From positions 269,612 to 333,611 of the forward strand of contig BJOX01000320.1 in NCBI GenBank assembly GCA_009731375.1: a DNA stretch of 64,000 bases, written 5' to 3'. This document shows positions 19,790-28,774 of this stretch, piece after piece (the stretch's first letter is position 1; every line of letters begins with the position of its first letter). The notes under the pieces are model-generated. The model saw only the letters and a program-made list of their open reading frames with translations. It had not been told where the DNA came from and made no database searches. The DNA comes from Paulinella micropora. Lineage: Eukaryota > Cercozoa > Imbricatea > Euglyphida. The translations under genes and the position numbers were made by a program.

Positions 19790-20805
19790 ATGCCTACACA
19801 ACACGGAGGCGAATTAGACTTTTCTAAAACTGACTACATCAGTGCTTCTTATCGTTTGAATAAGCTTAACCCACGTGAAAGCAGTAATGGAAATGTCACT
19901 ATTACCTCTGCGGGAGGACAAGAAAGCACATTTGACCTTATTAGTCGCCCATTTAACTTGGCTAGGTCTGTGTTGAGTTTTACTTACACTATCCCAGACA
20001 CGGATACTAAATACAACAAGGCTTATATGGATTGCCTTGCTCCTATTAGACAAATTCAACTTCAAACCCGTAGCGGAGTTTATCTGTGCGATTTGAATTA
20101 TGTTGGAAATATTACGAAGATGATTTGGAAGCCTGAGACTTCGCTTAAAGACTTTCTCGCACTTGAAAACCACGATGTCGGCACTGGTGCTGGTTGTATG
20201 CTTCAAAAGTGTAATGCTGACAGTAGGGCAGAAACTGGATTTGATAATCTTGTTCTTGCTGGTCAGACTGCGAGTGCTGCGACTGTGGCTGGTAGCATTG
20301 ATACCGATGCTCACCTTCGTGCGACATTGAATGTTTATGGAAATGCTATTGCTAGTGCTATCGGCCCTCCTTCAACTAATGCCCGCCGTCATAATGATGC
20401 TCTCATAGCGGCTGGAACTGGAACTTCACTACCCGTTAATGTGCCTTACAATGAGGCGAAGTATTTTACTGCTGGTGCTTTGGGTAATGGTGCTGGTGGT
20501 GGTGACATGGCGATTAAAATCAAGCTTAATCTTGGTATGCTTTACAACACTATTTTCGCCCTTGATAAAACTATTATGTTTCCTGAGATTTTGACGATGC
20601 GAATTGTCTGGAATGGTTCTGCGAAGATTTATTATTCTGGTGCTGACCCGCTAAGTCCTGGTGGCGGTGCTAACATTGTTGCTGGTGCTGAGGATGTTGC
20701 TGTTAGCAATCTTAACTTGTTTCTTGCTGTTGAGCAGAACCCTGGTGTCATTCAATCTATTCAAAGCCAGATTGCGGGCGGTGGTATGAGTTTTGATATT
20801 GATTA
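19790..20805 (+). CDS. MCP: Major capsid protein (double jelly roll), 3' part in gap
   Basis: 338 residues are visible before the N gap. An N-terminal arm is followed by a first jelly roll (LISRPFNLARSVLSFTYTIP and QIQLQTRSGVYLCDL are characteristic-looking). A Gly/Ala-rich loop region follows (about residues 125-235), then the region MAIKIKLNLGMLYNTIF, and the chain stops inside the second jelly roll. Polinton MCPs usually exceed 500 aa, so a third or more is missing. The product would form the icosahedral shell. The ATG at 19790 follows a TATA-like box. Apparent continuation to 21460 through the Ns is meaningless because the gap length may be only an estimate. Confidence 0.85.
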
Positions 20806-21434
20806 NNNNNNNNNNNNNNNNNNNNNNNNNNNNNNNNNNNNNNNNNNNNNNNNNNNNNNNNNNNNNNNNNNNNNNNNNNNNNNNNNNNNNNNNNNNNNNN
20901 NNNNNNNNNNNNNNNNNNNNNNNNNNNNNNNNNNNNNNNNNNNNNNNNNNNNNNNNNNNNNNNNNNNNNNNNNNNNNNNNNNNNNNNNNNNNNNNNNNNN
21001 NNNNNNNNNNNNNNNNNNNNNNNNNNNNNNNNNNNNNNNNNNNNNNNNNNNNNNNNNNNNNNNNNNNNNNNNNNNNNNNNNNNNNNNNNNNNNNNNNNNN
21101 NNNNNNNNNNNNNNNNNNNNNNNNNNNNNNNNNNNNNNNNNNNNNNNNNNNNNNNNNNNNNNNNNNNNNNNNNNNNNNNNNNNNNNNNNNNNNNNNNNNN
21201 NNNNNNNNNNNNNNNNNNNNNNNNNNNNNNNNNNNNNNNNNNNNNNNNNNNNNNNNNNNNNNNNNNNNNNNNNNNNNNNNNNNNNNNNNNNNNNNNNNNN
21301 NNNNNNNNNNNNNNNNNNNNNNNNNNNNNNNNNNNNNNNNNNNNNNNNNNNNNNNNNNNNNNNNNNNNNNNNNNNNNNNNNNNNNNNNNNNNNNNNNNNN
21401 NNNNNNNNNNNNNNNNNNNNNNNNNNNNNNNNNN
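20806..21434. other. Assembly gap (N) across MCP end and next gene start
   Basis: 629 unresolved bases. They must hold the MCP C-terminus, any intergenic sequence and the start of the following gene. Confidence 1.
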
Positions 21435-22544
21435 CAGGAAATCTTTCCCTACACAGTTAATACACGGATATGGACGAAAACAGAAACAAAGGCGACCGTT
21501 TCATTTGATACAAATATGGCTAAATTAGAAACAGAAGGAAAGACTAATGCTAATGCTGTATTGACGAGCAAAAAAAGAATAAAATACAGAACGGGTATGG
21601 GTGTCCTGTGTCGCTTTACGGCCTTATGGGAAACAGATGAAACCAAAGATTATCGTTCATTTATTGGAATAGGAGAAAGTGATGGCAACAACGGTTTCTA
21701 TTTTTGGAAAGATAATGAGGACGGAATGCTCATTCTTCATTCCATAGCAGGAGTTGACGACTTCATACCACAAGCAGACTGGGATGACCCGTGTGATGGA
21801 ACAGGAGATATGCCCGATCTAGACTGGACGAAGGGAAATGTATTTCAAATTCAATTTCAATACTTGGGCTTTGGTGCTATAAGGTTTTCAATTGAGAACC
21901 CAGAGACTGGCGAATTTCAATTAATACACACTATTAAGTATGCGAATGCTCATACGGGAGTTAGTCTGAGGAATACGACTTTACCCTTCTCCGCTAATAT
22001 ATCTTATTATGCTGTGGGTGATGGTGTCCAAATTCTAAAAACTGCTAGTGTCGGTTTGTTTGTTGAAGGCAGCAACACTATTAATTCAAGCATATCAAAT
22101 GAAGCGGAAGGAGAAAAAAAGGCAAGCACTACTGAAAGCCCAATTCTAACAATAAAAAATAAAGCAACTTTTGATGGTGTTGCGACCAATTATTCAATCG
22201 TTTATCCAACACTAGTGAGTATTTCAAACGAAGATAACAAGGTTAATATAGTGCGAATTGTGAAAACGAGTGGAGCACTTACGGGGGAGAACTTCGCTGA
22301 TATTGATGCTAAAACTTCAATAGTATCAAAGGATAACAGTGCTACTGCCCTCGGTGGTGCTGTTATTAGCGATGTTATTGTTAAACTTTATGTTAATGCT
22401 ACTTCTAGCCAGCTTATTGACTTGCGAACTTACGATATACAACTCGCACCTGGTGACAATCTAACATTTTTACAAAAGTCTGTATCAACTGTTGCTAATG
22501 GAGGAAATGTGAGTGTTATCGTTAATTTTATTGAAGATCAATAG
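21435..22544 (+). CDS. Probable virion surface protein, 5' end in gap
   Basis: 369 residues are visible, ending at TAG 22542-22544. The segments GMGVLCRFTALW, FIGIGESDGNNGFYFW and NVFQIQFQYLGFGAIRF, together with IENPETGEF and HTIKYAN, form a pattern I associate with a beta-rich structural or attachment protein family found in several dsDNA viruses and virophages. The C-terminal ~150 residues are a separate beta-rich region. It probably decorates the virion. It directly follows the MCP. A hairpin begins 5 bases after the stop codon. The exact family should be checked by profile search. Confidence 0.65.
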   Translation, partial: QEIFPYTVNTRIWTKTETKATVSFDTNMAKLETEGKTNANAVLTSKKRIKYRTGMGVLCRFTALWETDETKDYRSFIGIGESDGNNGFYFWKDNEDGMLILHSIAGVDDFIPQADWDDPCDGTGDMPDLDWTKGNVFQIQFQYLGFGAIRFSIENPETGEFQLIHTIKYANAHTGVSLRNTTLPFSANISYYAVGDGVQILKTASVGLFVEGSNTINSSISNEAEGEKKASTTESPILTIKNKATFDGVATNYSIVYPTLVSISNEDNKVNIVRIVKTSGALTGENFADIDAKTSIVSKDNSATALGGAVISDVIVKLYVNATSSQLIDLRTYDIQLAPGDNLTFLQKSVSTVANGGNVSVIVNFIEDQ

Positions 22545-22548
22545 GGGT

Positions 22549-22603
22549 TGAAACTTTTAGAAAAGTTTCACAAAACTTGGGTTTGTAAGGGCTTGCCCTT
22601 ACA
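22549..22603 (+). terminator. Two hairpins after the surface protein gene
   Basis: TGAAACTTTT/AAAAGTTTCA (22549-22570) and TGTAAGGG-CT-TGCCCTTACA (22584-22603). The first repeats the palindrome at 10249-10268. Confidence 0.6.
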
Positions 22604-22648
22604 CCCCACCAATGAAGCAAAAAAAAACAAATACCCAACGGCGGGGTC

Positions 22649-22666
22649 GTAGGGGCTTGCCCCTAC
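22649..22666 (-). terminator. Hairpin containing the stop codon of the nuclease-domain gene
   Basis: GTAGGGGC/GCCCCTAC. The TAG stop of the minus-strand gene (22663-22665) lies inside it. It faces the preceding hairpins across ~45 bases, so both convergent genes end in palindromes. Confidence 0.6.
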
Positions 22667-22938
22667 AAATACTTCTTCAATTCTTCCTTATTTCGGCACC
22701 ACGGCTGACGAACTAGCCATTCAATATATGGTTTATCAATCTTTGCGATGTCTTCTATTTTTTTACCTTTGTATTTGCCGAAATGGAATGTGTCTTTTGG
22801 TTGAGCATTTCTCATTTCTTCAATCACTTTTATTTCTTCGTGGATTACCTTTTGGACATCTTCCAACGAGAAGGATTTTTTTTCGCCTTCAATGGAAAGT
22901 TTTTGGAACTTCTCGCACAGTCTTGTTAGGGTGGTCAT
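22663..22938 (-). CDS. Small protein with exonuclease X C-terminal-like domain
   Basis: 91 aa from the ATG at 22936-22938. An upstream extension to 23022 runs through A/T-rich promoter sequence and overlaps the lipase start, so it is rejected. The N-terminal half is helical and charged. The C-terminal part FHFGKYKGKKIEDIA...YIEWLVRQPW matches my memory of the short domain found at the end of exonuclease X and in many phage and virus proteins, with the FGKYKG motif. It lacks a DEDD nuclease core, so it is probably a DNA-binding or accessory protein. CTACTATATACACCC lies directly upstream. Convergent with the surface-protein gene. Confidence 0.65.
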   Translation of the reverse strand: MTTLTRLCEKFQKLSIEGEKKSFSLEDVQKVIHEEIKVIEEMRNAQPKDTFHFGKYKGKKIEDIAKIDKPYIEWLVRQPWCRNKEELKKYL

Positions 22939-23021
22939 AGTAGGGTGTATATAGTAGGCAGTATTAAAAAAAAAAAAATTAAATAATATAGGAGGATACG
23001 TTTTGCAAACGTAGCTTTGCA
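22939..23021. promoter_or_regulatory. Divergent promoter between nuclease-domain gene and lipase gene
   Basis: Minus-strand box CTATATACACCC near 22945. Plus-strand AATAATATAGGAGGATACG near 22982-23000. The palindrome TTGCAAA/TTTGCAA at 23003-23022 overlaps the lipase ATG and repeats the sequence at 10221-10240 in inverse orientation. Confidence 0.5.
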
Positions 23022-23708
23022 ATGAGTGAGTGGATTGCCTTCGTTAAAGCTTACTCTGCTAAGCATAATATAAGCTATGGGGAGGCATTGAAAAAAGCTG
23101 GTAACGCATACAGGAAACAGAAGGGAGGCAGTGCGGAGTTGTCTGAGGATGTCTATTTGTCTTCGTCAGATAGAAAAGGTGCGGACGGATGGAAACCAGT
23201 CGCCAGCAAAGAAAAATCAACAGTGTATGAAAAAGATGGCAAAGCTATTGTAGCATTTAGAGGCTCGGCAGATAAGCGGGACTTACTCACAGATGTCGCA
23301 TTAGTAAAGGGAGTATTGAAAAGAACACCTAGATACAAAGAAGAGCAGAAGCTTGTTGATGAGGTTATAAAGAAATATGGTTTAAATAATGTGGAGCTCA
23401 CGGGTCATAGCCTTGGAGGAACGATAGCAAAAGATTTAAGCCGACAAACTGGTGTAAAGGCGACCACATACAATAAAGGCAGTAGCACAAGAGACTTTGT
23501 GGAAGGAGTGATTGACCGAGTAGCTGTGAAAGTAAATCCAAAAGGTAAAAGGGCAAAAACTGCGAAGCTAACAACGAACTACCGAACCGCATTTGACCCC
23601 GTATCGTTAATGGGGGCTACGGCGGTTAATACCAAATTAGTGAAGCCAAAAAAAGGAATTCATACGATTAGAAGTTTTAAAGGTAAACGTAAAAAAATAT
23701 ATCTATAA
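23022..23708 (+). CDS. Class-3 lipase-like protein with N-terminal viral DNA-binding-like motif
   Basis: 228 aa. Residues 1-35 (WIAFVKAYSAKHNISYGEAL...) match a short motif widespread in large DNA virus proteins. The alpha/beta-hydrolase part has the lid/oxyanion-side VAFRGSADK (about 77-86), the nucleophile elbow GHSLGG with S130, D192 in FDPVS and H214 in IHTI, so a full catalytic triad is present. The class-3 lipase fold hydrolyses acylglycerols or phospholipids. In a virus-like element a membrane-breaching role during entry is plausible, by analogy with parvovirus phospholipase A2. The C-terminus is Lys-rich. The frame is intact. Confidence 0.75.
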   Translation: MSEWIAFVKAYSAKHNISYGEALKKAGNAYRKQKGGSAELSEDVYLSSSDRKGADGWKPVASKEKSTVYEKDGKAIVAFRGSADKRDLLTDVALVKGVLKRTPRYKEEQKLVDEVIKKYGLNNVELTGHSLGGTIAKDLSRQTGVKATTYNKGSSTRDFVEGVIDRVAVKVNPKGKRAKTAKLTTNYRTAFDPVSLMGATAVNTKLVKPKKGIHTIRSFKGKRKKIYL

Positions 23709-23820
23709 AGTTTTTTCATTTAGCATCCAAACGGTCTTGTTTCAATCGCATTATCTACAATACCTATAATATTTCTTTTAGTGTAAGTAAAGCTGAATAT
23801 TTTTTCTAAGTATTCGCTCG
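23709..23820. other. Convergent intergenic spacer (lipase/POLB)
   Basis: AT-rich spacer between the lipase stop and the POLB stop. No perfect hairpin of the type seen elsewhere was found. Confidence 0.5.
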
Positions 23821-26800
23821 TTATTTTTTCTGTTGTTTGTCTCTTGTTATCTTGCTGTTCTCTACAATAACTACTTTACCAGATTTTTCAATTCGTTTAG
23901 CAATCAATTTTTCTTCCTGAGTTTTAAGCAACTCTAACGATTCATTCTTGCCGTTCTCAATAAGGTCGTTGTTTTTAATTCCAAGTCCGCAACTAATGAC
24001 ACTTAACATATTTGGTAAATTTAATGATTTATTGTTTTCATAATTCATACTAAAGCCTTTTACTTTCATACTTGCTTTGCCGTTATCTAAGACATATCCA
24101 TAACACTTTGGTCCGCCTCCGATAAAGGTCATAATCTTTGCTCCGTGTAGTTCGTCCGTCCATTCGCCTAACAACTTACCCGTTTTCACATCTGTTTCGC
24201 CTTTCGTTAAGTCTGTCGTGTATATGACACTGTCGGTATCGTGGTATAGAACTCTGTTGTCTAGTTTGTCCATCATCTCATATAGTCTAATCCTCGCGTG
24301 GCAAGTCGTAAATAAAGCAACTACAATATTTGTTTTTACGGGGTCGCTTACCGCATCTTGTTTAAGGTCATAACTCGCTTCTATTATTTTGTCGTTAATA
24401 ATGTTTATGTTTATGTTATCAACTGACTTATCGTTCATTAACTTGTATAAGGTATCTTTATCTTTAATCATTTTGTTTTGAGTTTTGTTTTGCTTTTCAC
24501 CAAACTTGCCCCACAGGCTATTCAAGCACAACTTAGCAACCGCTCGCCGTCCTGGGTTTTCTTCTATTTTGTTTTCGTCCATCTTAATTCCCATCTTGAT
24601 TTCCATACTGTCAATGTAGTTTCTTTTTTGTTCCTGTGTAATACATCCATCAGGATATCCGCTTGACTCTTGTTTAACCTTTAAGAAAGTTTTTATGTAA
24701 TCTTTGAAAAGGCTACTGCTCTGCTCCTTCCAGTGCCATACCTCATATACCTTAATTAGCTTGTAGCCTTTGTCTAAGGCCTTGTAGATTTCAGGAGTTG
24801 CCCAAGTGCCCGTTATTGCTCGCTCGTTATCGGTGTGCTTACATTCGGTTTTCTGTTCAGTCATTCCGCACTTGTCGCATAAGTAATACATAAGCTTACC
24901 TCTATCCGCCTTAGGTAAAACGGGGTGTAGTAATTTTCTGGGCGGTAGCATCTTAACCTTAGACACTCCGAAATATTCTCTGTTTATGATTTTGTTTTTC
25001 ATATCTTTTCGGTCGTCGTCGTTACAGGGTCTTATGATTTCGTGGTGTCCGCTAGGGTAAAGGTCGTAAAACATAACGGTAGGATACAGAGAGCATATGT
25101 CAATGTATTTTGCGTATTCGTTGTCGTGTCGTGATTTCCAATACAATGTTAGAGCATCTGTTCTACCTCCAAACATTGCTTCTCGCGGGTTCAGTCCTTC
25201 TTGTTCGGTAATTCGTTCATTAGTATCTTCTGCTAGGCTTTCACTTGTTTTCATTAATCTCCATTCACATTCCCAGATAGTTACTAGTTTGCTGACTTGT
25301 TTGCTTAGTTCTTTTTCTCGTCTCATTGTTGCTTTGTATAGTTCTCCCATCGTCTTGTTCTTCTTAGTATTGATTGTATTACCATTGAAGCACTTTGGGC
25401 ATCCGTGCCAGAGACATCCGTGAAATTCATAAGCGGTTTTCGTCTTTTCATCCCAGCCATCTACGTAAATAGTTGAGTCGCCAATACGAAACATTTTTTC
25501 GCCTCCATTGAATGCGTGCTTAATATCCGTTTGGTCTAACCTGCTTCTGTAAGCTATCCATTCAACACAAGCCCGAGAGGTAATCCTGTTTTGTTTTTCC
25601 GCCTTCAACACAGCAATTGAATTCTCTGGCATAAACTTAGCACGATACAAAGCCATAACACAACTAGCAATAGTTGTATATTGAAACGGGTCAATACCGA
25701 ATTCTAGAAACTGCTTTCTAAAATGCATACATCCCCTTCTCAAAATATCAACATCGCTATGACAGTATTCAGCGATTTCCTTCTGCATATCAAATGTGTT
25801 GTTTCTTTGGCTCTCATACCATTCTAAGAATTCCGCTCTTTTCTTATCTTTCATAGTGTCGTAGCCGTAGTGCTTTTCATGAGGCATTACACCAACATAA
25901 TTTTTATTCTTGTCAGTATTGAAGAAGTGAGGAAAGAAGCCCTTTTTAAGTTCTTTCAATCCGAATGTTTTAGGAAAATCAGCCAGAGGCATAGTCAAGA
26001 AACTCAAACTATCAATGAAGCGGTATTTCTTCAAAGTCATCATCATTATCTTACCGCCCTGATAAAAATGACAAATGGTGCCTGTCCGTTATCCACCAAC
26101 CACTTAAGAATAAACTGACAATCATAACCGCGACTGTTATGAGCAATGAATGTAAAGCCGTTGTGCTTAGATTCAAAAGCCCACTTACAGAAATCATCAA
26201 TGTTCTTATGAATGACTGGTTGCTCCTTCGCATCGTAATACTGACTTTCCGAATGATTGACTATGTGCTCGCCCGTATCCTGTGTCGCCTCAAAATCAAA
26301 GAATATGTATTTCTCTGAAAAAGGTAATATATCTTTCTTCACGATTTCACATTGGTGTTCAAGTGGTTTCAGTTCCTTACAATTACGGCATTTCGCATAA
26401 CCGCACTTGTGTTCGTCTTTCCTTCTGTAATTAAGTCCGCACGTAAGACATTTCGCCTTGATATCACAGTTTGTCTTTTTGTGGTTGTTGAAACATACCG
26501 AATTTGGAAACTTTCTATTACACGAATAGCAATCAGTCCAATTGCTTTTATCGTTAATACCTTTACAACCTTTGGTTTCGCAGATATTACAAGTGGATTC
26601 GCAGGCGTGCCTTTCTTTGTATCCCCTTAGACATAACTCACAGAAGTTCTTTTTGCCTAGCAAAGACTTCATATTAGTTATCGCATCGTAGTGGTTCTCA
26701 GTCTTAAGTATGTAAAGGTTCGTAAGTCGCTCGCCCTTTTCATTAAGCAGGTCCGTCTTATAAACAATGTTGTCAGGAAATTCAACAATAACCAGATTGT

Positions 26801-27728
26801 ATTTAATGTGGTTAGCAAAGGTTTTAATTTCAGGAATACCGCACACATCCTGAATGACATTCGCTTCTTCGTGTAGTTTCAAAGCCATCTCCTCCTGTAT
26901 CTTTCGTCCCATTAATATTGTCTTGTATTTTTTGTGCTTTTCAATTTTTGCTTTTACTACAACAATTGCTCTGGCTAAGCATATGTTGTCTGTATTATTA
27001 ATTTGAATTACTCCTCTCTTTTTATATACATCCAGATTATTAATTATTTGAAGCCTCGTTCCGCCCGTCGGCATTTCAACAGATTTCAAAACGAACCTAA
27101 ACTTATCCATATTGGTTCCCTTTTCGTCTGTATAAAGGCTTTCGTTGCTTTGAAATAATGCCGACAGTCTTTCTAAAACATCGCTGACAGAAATCTCGTT
27201 AAGTTTTTTCAAACCCGTAGATACTGCTCCATAGTAATCTACAAACTTGATACTTAGACTCACCATATTGCCTTGTCTCTGTCTTTTAATAAAGTCGTTC
27301 AGAATTATCTCAATAAACTTTACTACATCTTCCATACTGAATGAAGTAAAGTTGCCTCTAATCCTAACCCAATACAGGCTTTCATTAATGCCTAGCGTGT
27401 GCTTCTTTCTGTCAACGTGTTTGATTTCGTAGTTAGCATACCGCATTAGGTCTTTCACCCTTTCTTTTCTTTCTCTCACTTTCGCCTCAAACTGAGGCGG
27501 TAATGGTGGTGCTACTGGAATACCTTGTTTCTGTTCCTCAAAGTAAACAGCACCTCTTACTCGGTTCAAGTAATTTTGGGCCGTTGTTGTATCCACCTTA
27601 TACTTTCTCGTCTTTGGTATTATATACAGCACATCTTGACCCCTGACCCTTTTGATTTCATAATTAATTTTTTGTTCCCTAAATTTGTCCAACCTATACG
27701 TCTTACCGTTGTAAGTGTGTGTCTCCAT
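23821..27728 (-). pseudogene. POLB: Protein-primed family B DNA polymerase, frame-broken
   Basis: About 1300 codons in two overlapping frames. Frame 1 (27728-26046, 560 aa) contains a Cys/His-rich zinc cluster (about residues 365-470), Exo I at FFDFEAT and Exo II at AHNSRGYDCQF. Frame 2 (26046-23821, 741 aa) contains the region of Exo III YCHSDVDIL, motif A IDICSLYP, motif B LCLNSLWGKFG and motif C YHDTDSV. The frame change occurs at the A5/T5 run 26064-26068. All polymerase and exonuclease motifs are present. The protein would replicate the linear element from a terminal protein at the inverted repeats. CCTATATATACAC lies before the ATG. Split or error-affected. Confidence 0.9.
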
Positions 27729-27862
27729 CGTTGGTTAGTGTATATATAGGAAAATATTTTTTTCAAAAATAAAAATTAATTATCTCAATTGTCTGCCCCC
27801 GCCGTGGTCGCCGTGTGCTCCCCGTGTCTATATATACGGGGGGCCCTGTGTTTAGATGGAAA
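27729..27862 (-). promoter_or_regulatory. Promoter region of POLB and duplicated downstream module
   Basis: CCTATATATACAC (minus) lies just before the POLB start. TATATATACGGGGGG near 27829-27843, followed by TGTGTTTAGATG...AATTAGGGCGGGGC, closely resembles the block at 28284-28330, so the two blocks are paralogous. Confidence 0.5.
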
Positions 27863-28264
27863 TTAGGGCGGGGCGGGCGGGGCGGTCGGGGCTTCTCTTT
27901 CCCTTTTTTCCCTTTTCAACCATTCCATTACACCTTCACCAGTTTTTGCTGATTTAGGGTTAAGATTTTTCAAAAGCCCAGCTCTGATTTCATCGCCAGT
28001 AATAATAAATGTTTCAATACCTGATTTTTTAAAATCTTCTATCATTTTTTGTTTTTTATCAATTTCTGATTTTTCAACAATTTCTTGTTTTTCTCCGATT
28101 GTATTTTCTCCAATTGGAATGTGCTTAGTCGCTTGCCAACTTCGCATAAGTTCTTTTTCTTCTTCAATAAAGTCTTTGTGTTTTTTTGTTTGTAAATGTC
28201 TTCGTATTCCCGAGACATTAATTATGGAACCGCAATCGCATTCAAATTTTGTAGTCTCTGCCAT
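27863..28264 (-). CDS. Zinc-finger protein 1
   Basis: 133 aa. Residues 7-30 carry FECDCGSIINVSGIRRHLQT with C9, C11, H23 and H29, a compact C2H2-like finger (CxC spacing is atypical). The middle is Glu/Lys-rich and the end is Pro/Ala-rich. The minus-strand ATG lies 20 bases downstream of CCCTATATATAGG. Its neighbour to the right (28319-28723) is a paralogue with a finger at its C-terminus. A small single-finger protein near the right end may regulate transcription or contact DNA. The function is inferred only from the motif. Confidence 0.65.
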   Translation of the reverse strand: MAETTKFECDCGSIINVSGIRRHLQTKKHKDFIEEEKELMRSWQATKHIPIGENTIGEKQEIVEKSEIDKKQKMIEDFKKSGIETFIITGDEIRAGLLKNLNPKSAKTGEGVMEWLKREKREREAPTAPPAPP

Positions 28265-28269
28265 TGTCT

Positions 28270-28330
28270 GCCCGCTTGTGTCCTATATATAGGGGGCTCG
28301 CCTGTGTATAGATGATAATTAGGGCTGGGC
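28270..28330 (-). promoter_or_regulatory. TATA-like box of zinc-finger protein 1, duplicated block
   Basis: CCCTATATATAGG at about 28281-28293 lies 17 bases before the ATG. The surrounding block with AGATGATAATTAGGGC is repeated at 27829-27875. Confidence 0.5.
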
Positions 28331-28723
28331 GGCCAGGACGGGCGAAGCTGTGTGAATTTTTAATTTCATATGTCTTGCTTTGCTACTCCTATTTATTTCA
28401 GCTCCGCATTCACACTTGAAAGGAGTTTTCTTCCAATTCCTTTTCTTTTCTTTTTTGATTTCTTTTGTTTCCTTATCATAATTAACTTTCCATTCATCAT
28501 ACTATGGTTTTGCTTTTTTATCGTAGTATTTTTTTGCTTCTTCCATTGCTTGTTCTTGGTTTCTTCGTTTTCCAATACTAAAACTCTTACACATCGTTTG
28601 ATTTCCTTCTCTCCATTGAATTTTTACCATCAGTCTCTTTTCATTATTCTTTAACATAATACATCCTTTTAAAATTGTAAATCTACGGGGGGCTTTGCCC
28701 TCCGCACCACCTTTGTTTGTCAT
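28319..28723 (-). pseudogene. Zinc-finger protein 2 with in-frame TAG
   Basis: The frame from ATG 28721-28723 runs 73 codons (MTNKGGAEGKAPRRF...) to a TAG at 28502-28504. It stays open in the same frame past it to TAA at 28319-28321. The part beyond the TAG is coding-like and contains FKCECGAEINRSSKARHMK, a finger like that of zinc-finger protein 1. The stop thus separates the N-terminal domain from the finger. Either a nonsense mutation, a sequencing error or read-through. AAATATAAAGACACAG lies directly upstream. Confidence 0.55.
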
Positions 28724-28774
28724 CCTGTCTGTGTCTTTATATTTTAACTGTATTATTTTAAATATTAAATTCTA
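28724..28774. other. Right subterminal spacer
   Basis: AT-rich sequence between the last gene and the inverted repeat. It contains the minus-strand TATA-like box of zinc-finger protein 2. Confidence 0.5.

Noticed and set aside
20793-21460. Continuous frames across the N gap
   Set aside because: Ns are translated as unknown residues. The gap length may be an estimate, so frame continuity has no meaning.
26046-26070. Programmed -1 ribosomal frameshift in POLB
   Set aside because: The run does not form a standard slippery heptamer in the reading frame, and several other genes break at homopolymers, so an indel is more likely.
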